The position numbers and the translations under genes were made by a program. From Sphaerosporella brunnea (lineage: Eukaryota > Ascomycota > Pezizomycetes > Pezizales > Pyronemataceae), in NCBI GenBank assembly GCA_008704415.1, contig VXIS01000014.1, positions 244,937 through 308,936 on the forward strand: a stretch of DNA of 64,000 bases. Reading direction: 5' to 3'. The notes beneath the pieces are model-generated. The model saw only the letters and a list, made by a program, of their open reading frames with translations, was not told the DNA's origin and did not search any database. Positions 23,311-34,992 of this stretch are shown here, piece by piece. Positions within the stretch are counted from its first letter, which is position 1. Each line of letters opens with the position of its first letter.

Positions 23311-23452
23311 GGGCCGCTCAGACAGGCGTTTATATTTTTTTCGACGTTTCTGGATTTAAGGCCAGTTTCGGCGTCAACTGGCTTACAGACATCGATAAAC
23401 AGCCGGTTGAAAATTCGGATATCCAAGTCAAAAACGCCCGTCTGAGCGGCCC
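23311..23452. mobile_element. MITE with TA duplication, ends GGGCCGCTCAGACRGGCGTTT
   Basis: A 142-bp element flanked by TA (23309-23310, 23453-23454). The ends GGGCCGCTCAGACAGGCGTTT and, inverted, GGGCCGCTCAGACGGGCGTTT differ at one base. The interior includes GTTTCTGGATTTAAGGCCAG, which recurs in the remnant at 42765-42842. Confidence 0.78.
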
Positions 23453-24760
23453 TAATAGCGGTTGCGCAGGGCAACACCAGCACTTATTGTCACGATACCT
23501 AATTGAGCCAACACTAGGCTCGTAGGTTCTGCCTTCACCAGCTGTTCTTAAGCTGTCCTTCAACAAGTGGGTAGGCAGCGAGCACCCCCAACGCGGGGGC
23601 ATATTTTCGGGAGCCACAGTTTCCCGAACAAAATTGAAAACTGATAGGAAGAAGAGAAAGTCTCGAGAAGCCAGAGGTTCAATTTCGGAGACTTTATGGT
23701 GCCGATTTTTTAACGCCTGAAACTGTTCACGATGACCAATGCTCTCTCCGGCAGGACGTCCTGTTGTAGACAAACACTTGGCTTTTCACGGTAGATGTGT
23801 GATGGCGGCCGCTGCGAGGCGTGTTGAGAGCAGCAGCAGATTGCAACTCAGCAGCATCGTTGCTGCGCAGCGCAAACCATCTGGCAACGATTCCAAAACC
23901 CCTCTTTTTACAACGGTAGGTACTTATGTACGTACGGCCATCAAGCAGCATGCACGGCACTCCGCAGTCAGTGGCCATGACCATGGATATCGATCTTGAG
24001 CTTAAGAGCTCGAGTTCTGCCAATCATTATCAGAATATCTCGGGCATCGCAATTTTTCACTATCGAATGCCTTCGAGTGAGTATTTGTGAATGCGAACCG
24101 GTTGAATAAAAGGGAACAGTAGAGAGAGGACAGCAGAAAAGACAGACCGGATAGCAAAGACTATGTGTCTGCCTGGATAGGTACTCGTACTCAAAGCCAA
24201 AGCCTAGTTATCGAGAAGCTCGCTCGTATCGTCGTCACATCACAGAATGTATAGTTGAATAGGTACTAAGCATGCAGAAGAGCCCAACTTCCGGTCAGAA
24301 TACAAAATGAAATGGGATGATCGTGGTTTTTATTATAAGAGCTTGCTCACATATTCCGGCTCCTACGAGTCCTTCCCATCCTTTTGGAGAGTGAAGTTCG
24401 TGTTTTTTTGTTTGCTTTTTCCCCTACTTTCCCAGTTAGCGAATGTTACTTAGAGGGGAAAACTTGATTTTGGTATGATCATTGAGTGTTTTGGGTCTAC
24501 ACCCGGGAGAACTGCGAGCAATTTTGTTTAGCATGCAGTTTTTTTTTTTTTTTTTTTCAACGTTAGTTACATTGTATGGAAATGCAACACCACAATTCGT
24601 CAGAGAAAGAGGGTGTATCAATTGAAAGCTTAACAAAACTCTGGATAAAGGAGGTATAAATGCTTGTGTAAATGTCTAGGACATCAGTATGAAAGGACAT
24701 TGGTCATGTCGGGAAAATAGGGGTAGTGAGAATTATTCCATCTCTTTCAGGCTCGTAATG
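23453..24760. other. Intergenic downstream of the helicase gene
   Basis: No gene seen. It holds the 3' region of the minus-strand helicase and a T tract at 24538-24557. Open frames are short and overlapping. Confidence 0.5.
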
Positions 24761-27700
24761 CTAGTTTTCCTCCTCCTCCATCTGCTCTCTAACAACTTCT
24801 TCTGCAGCAATGCCAGTCAGAAACATCGGGTCATCTTCATCCCAACCAGCATTGAGGCCGAACACAGCTCCTTCCCTGGCCTTGCTCTTGAAAACCAATG
24901 CTGTTTCGAGCCGGCTCACTAGTCCAGATGCCTCTATGTCACAATCCCGGGGCTCCCACTCGTTCACCGGCGGTGTTGATCCATCCGATAGAGTTGAAGT
25001 GAACGTCTTGAGCGTCGCTGTGGCAGAAAATCCTGGGGACGAAGGGAGTGTCTTCCGTTTCTGTGTGTCCCTCCGGCCTTTATCGCCCGTTCTCCGGGTG
25101 CTTGCGGCAGATGTGGGATGACCGTTCGGCTCAAACTCCACAGCGTCATGTCTCCAAGCAAAACCCATCCACTCCGCCCAAAGCGTGTCCCTCCCCAGGA
25201 TCCATGGGTTACCAATCACTACCAACCCTTCCTTCGCACGCGTCAATGCAACATTAGACCGCCTATGCTCAAAGACCAATCCCAAGCCTTTTTCCCTGTC
25301 ATTTTTGAGAAAACGCTCCCGGGCTCTTGTGGTGCATATGATCACAAATCTGTATTCAGCTCCTTGGTAAGCCTCGACAGGCCCCACGTTGACTTGCTTC
25401 AGTGACGCCGCTCTTAATGTCTTGCGGAGACGCTTGACCTGTTCTCGGAAAGGCGACATAACTGCGATTTCGCTTTGAGTGAGGGGAACTCTTGCGTTTC
25501 CATCAGCGTCCTTTGCCCATGAACTTGGCGAGAGCAGAGATTGGATGACATTAACGGCCAGCTGAATCTCACGCAGGTTGTAGAATGAGATACCTTCTTC
25601 CTGAGATTCGTCGAGGCCCCCGTTTAGAATAAATTTCACTGGAATTCCTCGGCTTCCTTTCCATCCGATCCAAGAATCTAGTCTGTTTGTCGATGTGGCT
25701 TCTGGGATCAATGTATCATTGTAGAAAAACGCTGAGGGAACGGCAAGAATCGCCGGGTGTGAACGGTAGTTCCGAACCAAGTTTGCAAAAGGTGGATAAA
25801 GGCATGGCTACCGCTGTCAGTGAAGTGGAGCCAGAAAGTATATGGCAACATACCAACATCTGCGCTTTGCCGTCGGCGGTCAAAAGATCAAAACCACTGC
25901 CTTTACTATTCAAACCAGTCTGGGTATAAAGTTCCCTTCGCCACGGATGGTCACTGTAAAGAGCCCGTGAGAACAACCTCTCAAAGGGGCTGATTGCCAA
26001 CTGGGTACACGTCAATGTGTTTGGACCAAGCTGTTGCTGATCCCCAGCCATGACCACTATGGGGTCATCATCGCTTGCTTCTTCTGGGGGCGCAACAACC
26101 GAAAGTGGGATGGCAAAATCAGGTTCGATCCCTTGTGCCGCTTCATCTATCAACAAGGCGGACCAATGTAAACGAACGCTCTCCCCCCGCTCGATAAACT
26201 CGGGCGAATCTTCAGCTATCCCACGTAAAGAGTCAACTACGCTCTTCTCCCAACGGCCGAGATCACGATTGGTACACCGTGCTTGTACCAAAATGTCCGC
26301 ATCCCGACACGAGCACACCACGACGCGGAATCTCATAAGAATCTTCCATTCGGGAATTGTAAACATATCGTTTTCCACATGGGAATAAGCCATCAGGGTG
26401 CTGGGTACTTCGGAGAACGTTCTGGTCGGCGCTTGAAGACGAAAAAGAGCAGACGGAGTGAGGTATTTGACCAATCTCAACGCTAAAGTATCTGCCGCCT
26501 CTTGCGAAGGGGCGCAAAGCAAGATATGGTGGCGTGGATTGCGTGGGACATAGATGAGTTGAAGAACTAGGAACAGCTTGAGTAAGCCGACCTGTGATAG
26601 AGTAATGCTAGGACGAAATACTTACCAGCTTCCACCAGTGTCTTTGTCTTGCCTGTTCCTGGCGGTCCGGATATGAGATATGGAACGGATCCATAGCACT
26701 GCTTCAAGACGGACTCAACGGCTTTTTGCTAAAGGGAACCTATATTTCAGTATACTCTTCCACAAAACCAGTATGCTTACCGAATAATTGGGCTTTGGGA
26801 GGTGTGGGGTGGAAGAGACGGGGGATGGGGGAGACGCCGTCGTTTGGTACGGAAGAAGTTCCAACTTACTTGTTCATAGTTCAATTCTTTATCGATCCAC
26901 TGACGCTCGAAGATACCACGGCTCAAAGTGTATTGCATTCTGCCATCGCTCTTCTCTGGAAACAGCATTCTCCTGAGAAAGGAATGTTTCGTGTTCTTTT
27001 TGCTCCGCCCGGATACGGAAATTTTCAGAGCCTTTCCAACGTCTGCCACAGCCCACCTGGCTCCTTGCCAACGGTTCTCTTGGACCCCAAAAATCACGTT
27101 GAATTTCCCGCCTGCCTCAATCCACAGGCCATCTGCTCGCAGAACGACATAGCCTACAGCCCTGTCCAGTCCATAAACATATGTTTCATACTCATATCCA
27201 GTGAAACCCGAGAGATACCCGGGAGGCGATGGCCTGATTTGTCTCAATTTGATCATGTCCCCCAGTTGAACCATAGGTGTGTTCTCCCTGATGCCTGGTA
27301 TGGAAACCTGGATAAGATACTGGCTAGAGTCTTGGGATACCACTGGAACGTTGTATAGGTTATAGCTCTTGTTGATGAGGTCTTCTTTGGTAATCTCCAT
27401 CTCCAGAAAGTAGGCAAAACGTTCCCCATAATTATCCGGACCAAGCTCGGCATAGTCTGAGTTCGACGCATCAATGGGATCCGAAGGTGGCGGCGTGTTG
27501 ACACTCTGCGAGTTCCCTGCCTCTGGTCCGACGTCCTTGCTGCCCGATGGCTCCCTCGGCAAGGGTGTCAAGAATCCTTTCCCAGCGAAGTTTTCAACAA
27601 ATTTTGCAAAGTCAATGGAAGGTGGCGGGAGCGCCTTCACTGAAAATGCGCTAAGATTGTTGATGGAACGAATGTATTCGGATACGAAGGGCGGTGAGTA

Positions 27701-28000
27701 AACGTCTGGAAACCATTGCGTCCTTCGTGATGAGGATATATCCGCCGAGCTTTCACGACTTGCTTGTTCCGTGCTGCTGCGGGGGACCCACGTTGAAGGC
27801 ATTGCAGGAACCATTGGTATGCTCGCGAGGGGATGGGGGGGGAGGTTTGTTAATTGCGGGGAACGATAAGACAGCAGCACTGGAGTCGGAATTAGTTGAA
27901 CGGGCACCTGGTAAGGCGCGATCTGGAAACCGAGAGGGGCTGGGCTGAAAGTAGGGTGCGGTGATGGTGGCTTCGGTTGTGCAGTTGCATTGAACGACAT
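24761..28000 (-). CDS. SF1 helicase of the UPF1/MOV10/SDE3 group (possible SAD-3-like)
   Basis: Four exons on the minus strand: 26870-28000, 26626-26728, 25854-26566, 24761-25807 (introns 141, 59 and 46 nt); 997 aa with a continuous frame. Residues 1-375 are a Pro-rich N-terminus plus a beta-rich region. The helicase core follows: GPPGTGKT at 398-405 (Walker A), DEAAQ at 552-556 (Walker B), MAGDQQQLGP about 584-593, RNYRSHP about 661-667, EAYQGAE at 794-800 and RRSNVALTRAK at 831-841. The C-terminus is acidic. The DEAA/Q and YRSHP forms fit RNA helicases of the UPF1-like superfamily; MOV10/SDE3 and fungal SAD-3/Hrr1 act in RNA silencing. Which branch it belongs to needs a tree. It is transcribed away from SAS10. 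Confidence 0.9.
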
Positions 28001-28211
28001 GATGGTGGGATTTGGGATTTGGCAAACGGGAAGGAAGTTGACGTCGCGTTAAGCTTTGCGGTGCAATGAAAGTGCATCTATAAATAGATGCATCAAGTGA
28101 CCCAATGCGGGATGGTTGAACGGGTGGCCGTGACAACACCCTGGTGCAGTCCCTCCCTGGGCGACAAGGGAATTGAGAGCCAGCAACGTTTGTACTAGTA
28201 GTACACATGTA

Positions 28212-28904
28212 TGGTGCGAGGCACTTTAAACCGACACCTTCGGGGTTTTGGGGTTACCCGGAGCACACTAGAATTATTTGGCTGTGGTGCACGCGAGCGC
28301 GCGGAGCGGGGTGGACCTTTTCTCGCTCGCATACGTGCAATTCTACGTCTCCGAGTCTACGTCCCTGCCGAATTTACTATTTAGTTAACGTTACGCGATG
28401 GGCAAAATCACAATCCTCGACGAGGGCAAGGTACTGGGTTTCCAGCTCAAGGAAATTGCGGAAGACAGGGAAAAGGGGAGGAAAGTCTTCTCGCACGTCG
28501 AGCTTCCGACGGGAATTTCGAGAGAGGAGGTGAAAATTGTGCGCACTGGCTGGCCGTAGTCTGCGCGTCTCCGGCAGCGCCCAATTGAGTACGTCTGGGG
28601 CTGGTCGAAGATCTACGCCCGCAAGCACTGCGAATATTCGCTTCCTACGCTTCGTGAAATGGTTCCCAAGTGTCTTGGGTCAGCAGTTGTGACGGACAAG
28701 ATCGTGTTACAATTTTTTGCCCGAGTGGAGCGCATCATGGACGCTTATCATCATGGGGAAAGACATGGGACGCTGACATGTATATAGAAGTCACCGCAGA
28801 GTGGCCTGGGAGAATGACAGTAACGGTTACACACACATAAAATGCTAGTGTGCTCCGGGTAACCCCGAAACCCCGAAGGTGTCGGTTTAAAGCGTCTCGC
28901 ACCA
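28212..28904 (+). mobile_element. TIR DNA transposon remnant between helicase and SAS10
   Basis: A 693-bp block with about 58-bp inverted ends, TGGTGCGAG...CGACACCTTCGGGGTTT...GGAGCACACTAG and the inverse, differing at only a few bases. TA flanks both sides (28210-28211, 28905-28906). The interior (+) has a 53-codon frame from 28398 (MGKITILDEGK...) ending in TAG, then in another frame PIEYVWGWSKIYARKHCEYS and FFARVERIMDAYHHG, which is the C-terminus of a Tc1/IS630-type DDE transposase. The catalytic core is missing, so it is a deleted copy. It lies 211 bp from the helicase start and 161 bp from the SAS10 start. Confidence 0.78.
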
Positions 28905-29065
28905 TAACTGTTTCTGTGCACAAACGGTATGATGACGTGCTATGACAGGCTCGCTCAAAGCGCGCGCCAAGCCATCCCTCGCGTCGCACGGTAGTTAGTT
29001 GACCCCTGCAGAAAAAGTTCTCCCCATCCGATCCAATCCACACAAGCAATCGACCACCAGCAACA

Positions 29066-30928
29066 ATGGCCAGAAAGCGACGTTCCACCACCACTTCTCG
29101 TGCCGGCCCGCGCGAAGTAAACCCGAAGGATGCAAAAATCAGCGCCATCAACACCTGGGCGGATGTGGCGGACGAGGAGGACGAGTTTCATCTGCAACGC
29201 GATCAGGTGGCGCTGGAGACTTTGAGTGGTGGACGTGGGAGGCGGGACGCGGAGGAGGCGGAGGAGTTTACCGATGAGGAGGAGGTGATGGGGTTGGGCG
29301 AGTACGGGTACAACGATCCAGAGGAAGCCGACGAGGAGGAGGAAGATGAGGAGGCGGATGATGCGGTGGGAAAGAAGGGCGGCGATGATTCCTCGGACGA
29401 AGAGCCGGAAAATGAGGAAGAGGCGGAGGAGGGCTGGGGAAGCAGCAGGAAAAATTACTACCAAGACGCGGAGGAGGAAGTAGATGCGGCCGAAGAAGAG
29501 GCGGAGGCACTCAGGATCCAATCGAAGCAGATCGCGAGGATGTCGGCAGGCGATTTCGCATTCGATGACGATGATTGGACTGCTCCCACTACCACCACTA
29601 TCGCGCTTACGCTTTCGAAATCTACGACTGTCACCGAAACCCTAGCTACCAAACTCCCCGACGCACCCGAAGACCGCCTTAAGCTGCTACATACCCGCCA
29701 TCCTGAGTTCGCACCTCTCACGCAGGAGTTTTTGGCGCTGCAAAACTTATTCCCCGCGTTGGAAATGAGTGCAATGGCTGCGACAACTGTGGGTGAGACC
29801 GAGAAGTCCTCGGCGGTGGTTAGGAAGTGGAAGGTCGCTTCTGCATACCTGGGTGTGCTCAGTATGTACTTTGCCATTTTGACAGACGCAGGGAAGGAAG
29901 ACGACGGTGGTATAGACCGGGTTCGGGAGCATCCAATTATGAGTGCACTCCTGGGCGTGCGGCAGGCTTGGGAGAAAGTCAAGGACGAGCGAGTGGAGCG
30001 TATCGAGGCGCGCCTGGAGCGTATCGAAGAAGCTTCGGAAAACATCAGCGGCGACAAGGGGCGGAAACGCAAGCTCGACTCGGAAGACGACTCCGACAGC
30101 GAAGGCTCCGGCTCGGACGTTTCCGACAGCGCAGTGCAAGTAGTCAAGAAGCTGCGGGCCACGACCACCAAGGAGGACTTTACCGACCTCGACGGCCTCA
30201 CAGCATTCCCCTCCAAGACTACCAAGAAAGTCAAAGCCAAGCCCGCGAATGCGGACGACGACTTTGGAGAGGAATCAGTGCTCAACGCTATCGACGCGGA
30301 GGAGAAGTTAAAGCGCAAGCGAAACCTGCGGTTCTACACAGCCCAGATCAACCAGAAATCTTCCAAGCGTGACGCGGCGTCTAGAGGTGCTGGCGGTGAT
30401 GTTGATATCCCTCACCGTGAACGGAGGAAGGAACGCGAGCTGCGGTTGCGTGCCGAGGCTCAGCGGCAACGCGATCTGGGCGTCGGCGCGGACTTGTCTG
30501 ACGGCGAGCCTGACTCGCCACCTCCCTCAGCGAAGAAATCTGCCGCCCCCGCGGACGACCCCGATAACGAATACTACGAGCTCCTCGCAGCCACATCCAA
30601 GAAGCGCAAGGAAGACAAGCTGGCGTTGCACGAAGCCCAGAAGGCGGCAAAGAAGGAGGGCAAGATGTTGCAGATCACGCATGGCGCAGTCGGCGCAGAC
30701 GGCAAGCGCGAGATTGGCTGGACGATCATGAAGAACAAGGGATTGAAGCCGCACAGGAAGAAGGAAGTCCGCAACCCCAGAGTCAAGAAGAAGATGCAGT
30801 ACGACAAGAAGATGAAGAAGTTGTCCTCGGTGAAGGCGGTGTATAAGGGCGGCCAGCAGGGCGCTTACGGTGGCGAGGCTACCGGTATCAAGAAGAATAT
30901 CGTCAAGAGTACAAAGTTTAGGTCGTAG
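29066..30928 (+). CDS. SAS10: SAS10/UTP3, small-subunit processome protein
   Basis: Intronless, 620 aa, starting MARKRRSTTTS. The N-terminal third is strongly acidic (Glu/Asp runs to about residue 155). A Sas10/Utp3/C1D-type helical domain lies around residues 210-290 (LPDAPEDRLKLLHTRHPEF, then KWKVASAYLGVL). Charged linkers with DSDSEGSGSD follow. The C-terminus is the Sas10 domain: GWTIMKNKGLKPHRKKEVRN, KKKMQYDKKMKKL, then GIKKNIVKSTKFRS. In yeast the protein belongs to the U3 snoRNP/SSU processome that makes 18S rRNA in the nucleolus, and it was first found through silencing effects. Its upstream region is only 161 bp before the transposon at 28212-28904. Confidence 0.95.
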   Translation: MARKRRSTTTSRAGPREVNPKDAKISAINTWADVADEEDEFHLQRDQVALETLSGGRGRRDAEEAEEFTDEEEVMGLGEYGYNDPEEADEEEEDEEADDAVGKKGGDDSSDEEPENEEEAEEGWGSSRKNYYQDAEEEVDAAEEEAEALRIQSKQIARMSAGDFAFDDDDWTAPTTTTIALTLSKSTTVTETLATKLPDAPEDRLKLLHTRHPEFAPLTQEFLALQNLFPALEMSAMAATTVGETEKSSAVVRKWKVASAYLGVLSMYFAILTDAGKEDDGGIDRVREHPIMSALLGVRQAWEKVKDERVERIEARLERIEEASENISGDKGRKRKLDSEDDSDSEGSGSDVSDSAVQVVKKLRATTTKEDFTDLDGLTAFPSKTTKKVKAKPANADDDFGEESVLNAIDAEEKLKRKRNLRFYTAQINQKSSKRDAASRGAGGDVDIPHRERRKERELRLRAEAQRQRDLGVGADLSDGEPDSPPPSAKKSAAPADDPDNEYYELLAATSKKRKEDKLALHEAQKAAKKEGKMLQITHGAVGADGKREIGWTIMKNKGLKPHRKKEVRNPRVKKKMQYDKKMKKLSSVKAVYKGGQQGAYGGEATGIKKNIVKSTKFRS

Positions 30929-32077
30929 TAGTTGCGGGTGGTTGTTTGTACATACAAAAATCTCTGGTGGGCCGGGGGTGGTTGAATGCCTGAGGCGTTT
31001 ACTTAGCGACAGAGGGAAATGCATGACAACGAGTGAGAAAGTATGAGGAGTGGGTTAGGGGTTTTTCCACGAGGTACACTACCGTATCGTCTGGGTCTTA
31101 AGCAACGCAGGCCGAAGGGGTGGGGGTGTTGCCAAGCTATCAAAAAGTTAATTTCTAAAGACTCGCGCGCGGGCGATGCTGTATCTAATTTTTATTTACA
31201 GCAGCAGAACCATTACAGTGCCGGGGTTGTTGGTCGTCCATTGCCCATAGTAAACTCCCTCGGGGTATCCAAATAGCTCGGGACTCGATCTTCTTTCTAT
31301 TGGTAGGCTGGCATCGGGTGCTTTTCACAGGGGCATCGCGCCGCATCTTCCGGTGTTTGTCCGCTACCGGCACCCTTTTTGGACCGTACCGGGGAGCCTG
31401 CTCAGGATGCCGCTCACCAGCCGCGCCCCACCTTTTGATCATCATTAAAGTTGTGTACTTAGTACAAACCCAAATTGTGACCGCGACGTCCAATCCCACC
31501 AATAGAAAACCCTCGACACTCGCAACCTTACCACCCCCACCCCTCCGGCCCGCGTTGCTTAAGACCCAGACGATACGGTATACTTGTCGGTAGGTAGGAG
31601 TTCACAAATTACAACTCCCGGAGGTAGAGCCGCGGCCTTGCAACCACGCCAGCATCATACCCATATGTGCCCCTTTTCTTCTTTTGCTCTATTTCCCTGT
31701 AGCTCTGCCCACGAGTGAGGCTGGAAGGAGTTTAGGCTCGGCCCGGGGGGCTCGGGGTTGGAGCGTTCGGGTCACCAACCCTCACCCCTCGGTCCGGGCT
31801 AGGGGCAAACCTTTGGATACGTTGGATTCCACGGTTTTGGTTTGGTTCTTAGTTTTTCACAGTTATTTGTTCGGTTTCAAGTTCTCATCGTTTGTCGAGT
31901 CTCAAATACATTACCGCGGTCTACAAGCCACCCGCCGGAGTAAAGCACTAGAAATAGCTTTCTTGTGACATTTTCAAATGCGGATCACTCGTTCTCTTTA
32001 GCTTTCCTATGGTTTTGCTATAGTTTGACGTAAATTTGGATAAGTTTGAAATTCTACCATACGAAAAAAATGGTATA
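30929..32077. other. Intergenic between SAS10 and the Ginger-like element
   Basis: No gene seen. Short overlapping frames only; this is where single-gene host DNA changes to transposon-rich DNA. Confidence 0.5.
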
Positions 32078-32339
32078 TGTTCTATCCTGCCGAGCAAATT
32101 AGCCGGCAATCGCCAGGCAAGCCGGCCGGTCAGCGGGCCGGTTTTCTCGGCAGGCGCGCCAGCCGAGCAGACCTAAAATTTAGACCGTCCCACAGAGCAG
32201 ATGGGACCATCTAGCCGTCCGGCCGGCCTGTTCGGCAGACACTGGGGTAGATAGCTTAAAAAAAAAAAATTCCGTCGTCCCTGTTCCTGACTTACACATC
32301 CGCCGTCCCCGCCCCCAACCTGCACATCACCACGCCGCC

Positions 32340-34992
32340 ATGTCCGCCAACAATGCTACCAACCAGAGTATCTTTGCACCATTTACTGTTGATACATACT
32401 GGGACTTTAATTCCTGGCTTCATGCACAGGAAAGCCGTGTAAGTGATAAATGAATATGATAACAGTGCGGCCACGGCGACGACTAATCGGTGGCTACGAT
32501 GTAGTGGCGATTCACTCAACAGAAGCGTGCGGAATACAAGCAGTGGTTGCTTTTCCCGAACACCAAGCCAGAGTCCGGCCCAACACAAAAAGCCCAGTAC
32601 AATCAGAAGCACGATGCTCTTACGAACTATTGCATCAAAGACGATGGACAGCTTTACCGATTACCGACCGATAAAGAAAAACAACGAGGCAAAGCTGACG
32701 ATCGCCGCGTAATATGCGATACTGAGATTTTTGACCGCATCCAAGAAGTACATTTACAATTGAAGCACGCGGGGGTTAATAAAGTTTCTAAAGTCATCGG
32801 CGACCGATTTTACGGTATCCGCAAGGAGGAAGTCGAGTGGCTACTAAAGCACTGCCAGACCTGTCTGTTGGAAAGGCAAAACCGTTCGAGAGCACCGTTG
32901 GAGCCAATCGTCTCACAGAGAACCCTCGAGCAAATTCAGATTGACTTGGTTGACTTTCGGCATGAACCGGACGGACAGTTTAAATCGATTCTCCATATAA
33001 AGGACCACTTTTCCAAATTTTCCTCATTGTTTGCCTTAAAAAGCAAAACATCTGAGGAAGTAGCTGAACGGCTCGGTGAATGGATAGGCTTGTTTGGTCA
33101 TCCGGAGATTTTACAATGTGATAATAAACGCGAGTTTAAAGGTGTCTTGCTGCAACTCCTTAAAAAACACGGCATCAAGGTGATTAATGGACGACCCCGG
33201 ACACCAAGAACTCAAGGACTTGTTGAACAAGGAAATCACACGATGAAAGTTAAAGTCCGCTCATGGAAGATTGATATTGAACGAGCCGGCTACGATCCAA
33301 AAGCTTGGGTATCGGCACTGCCATATGTCGCGCTTGCTATGAACCGGCAACCTCACAGCAGTCTTGGTCACAAATCACCTTATGAAGTTTTTTTTAACCG
33401 GAAGCCACGATGGGAGAAGGAACTCTCATAGTTCGAAAAGAAACAAGCCACAATCAACGACATTATCGATGAGCCAGAGGACCCGGAGCTGGTAGAGCTC
33501 GAACCTACAGGCTCAGGCGGCCAGGAGGTGGATGAAGCAACGGCCAGCACTCCAAACACCCGAGGCAGCTCGGACTCTGAATATACTTTTGAAACCACGA
33601 GTGTCACCCAAAGCGCAGCTCCTACCATTTCCCCCACCTCGACCGCTTCATCGATAGCACCTCAAGCTGGCCCCTCTGCCGCATCACCAGGCGCTTCCTC
33701 CGCTGCATCTCCAGCCGCTCAGTCTGCCGCTTCGTCCGTCGCTCCTCCAGCCGCTCAGTCTGCCGCTCAGTCTGCCGTATCTCCAGCCGCTTCGTCCGTC
33801 GAATCTCCAGCCGCTCAGTCTACCGCTCCTCCAGCCACCGTGACCCCACAAGCCGCACTTCAGTCTCCGACCCCACCTTTTCCCGCACCGAGTTCTTCAG
33901 CGGCTGAAACTGATATTCCACCAATTGAAAGGGAAGTTCAGCGACATGCAAAGCGGGCTCGAGAACGAGCTTGCCAAAAATATAGCAAGCAACATACCAT
34001 CAATGTAACGGGACAGGCGCGAGGAAACGTCCAAGGTACGTAGCTTTCGAGGCAAGGACCGGAGGCAGGAGGACAAGGACAAGAGGCAGAAGAAGACGAG
34101 ACAAGACAAGGTGGTTCAAGGTTACTAGGTTCGCTAGTATACAAGACGTTCTGTAAAGAAGAAAAGAAGAAAAGAAACCAAAACAAGTGAAACCTCGCCA
34201 TTTATGCTTTCCCGTCACGTGACCGCGCGTCACGTGACACCCTAACCCTAGCGCCGAGCCACCCCTTAACCTTGAGCCGTGACAATCAAGGCCTTTGTCC
34301 CTGGAGATTTGGTTAGCCTGAAAGTACCACGGGAGGATCGTGCTGCAACAGATTCTTTGAGGATCTTTTGTCGTGTACTTGCAATGCCCCATCCTAATTG
34401 CTACAAACTTCAGACTGCTTACGGAGTCTTGTCTACTCATTACCCTGTGTCGATGCTTCTTCGGGTTCCTGCTGCAGCGGCAACCAACATCCAGATTCCA
34501 AGTGCAGAAACGGGCATCACAATATCCCTCCACCAAGCAGCAGCGAAGAGTTCCACCAGTGAGGGAATCCCGGTTTCGTGCAACTGCAAGCCTTCAAAAT
34601 GCTCTGGAAGATGTCAATGCCTTTAAAACCGTGTTCAATGCTCAGTACATTGTCATGCGTCCGAATTTGACTGTGGCAATTTGAGCGGTCTTCAGGATAG
34701 AACTCAAATTGCGCTGGTAGAACTTCCTCAGCGCTCGGGTGGAGTCAACGAGGCGCTGGGAGTTGATGAAGCCGCGGAGGTCGATGAGGTTATGGGGGTT
34801 GATGAGGCCACGGGGGTCGAAGAGGTTACGGGGGTTGATGAGGCTGCGGGGGTCGAAGAGGATCCAGGACTTTCAAGTCTCGATGAGTCATTTCCGGAGC
34901 CGGTGGGTGTTGGGAAAAAGCGAAAATTGGCTTGGAAATTTTCAACTCAGAGCTGGGGATCTCAAAGAGTTCTCCGACAAAGGAAGAAGTAG
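32340..34992 (+). pseudogene. Broken integrase gene of the Ginger-like element
   Basis: Exon 1 is 32340-32438, the intron 32439-32522 (GTAAGT...CAG), exon 2 runs from 32523. After the intron come a zinc-binding HHCC segment (HLQLKHAG...HCQTCLLE), the rve core with QIDLVDF (first Asp), LQCDNKREF (second Asp, 34 residues before the Glu) and GLVEQGNH (Glu), and a KSPYEVFFNRKP block. A Ser/Ala/Pro-rich linker follows, then a chromo-like FVPGDLVSLKV segment and a Cys-rich tail (CNCKPSKCSGRCQC, then CSVHCH). Breaks: TAG at 33429-33431, a solo LTR at 34004-34284, and TAA at 34624-34626. Outside these the frame is continuous to the stop at 34990-34992, about 760 codons in all. The tail resembles the CxC motif of KRBA2-like and Ginger proteins. 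Confidence 0.82.
34004..34284 (-). mobile_element. Solo LTR of the Gypsy-type family at 62927
   Basis: A 281-bp block starting TGTAACGGGACAGG and ending GAGCCGTGACA, flanked by a perfect 5-bp duplication ATCAA (33999-34003, 34285-34289). It is the inverse complement of the LTR at 62927-63208, with about six differences by eye. It inserted in the integrase gene of the Ginger-like element; the reading frames on the two sides agree if LTR and one ATCAA are ignored. Confidence 0.93.

Noticed and set aside
29268..30650. Minus-strand frames up to 286 codons across SAS10
   Set aside because: Antisense shadows of the acidic and Lys-rich SAS10 coding sequence.
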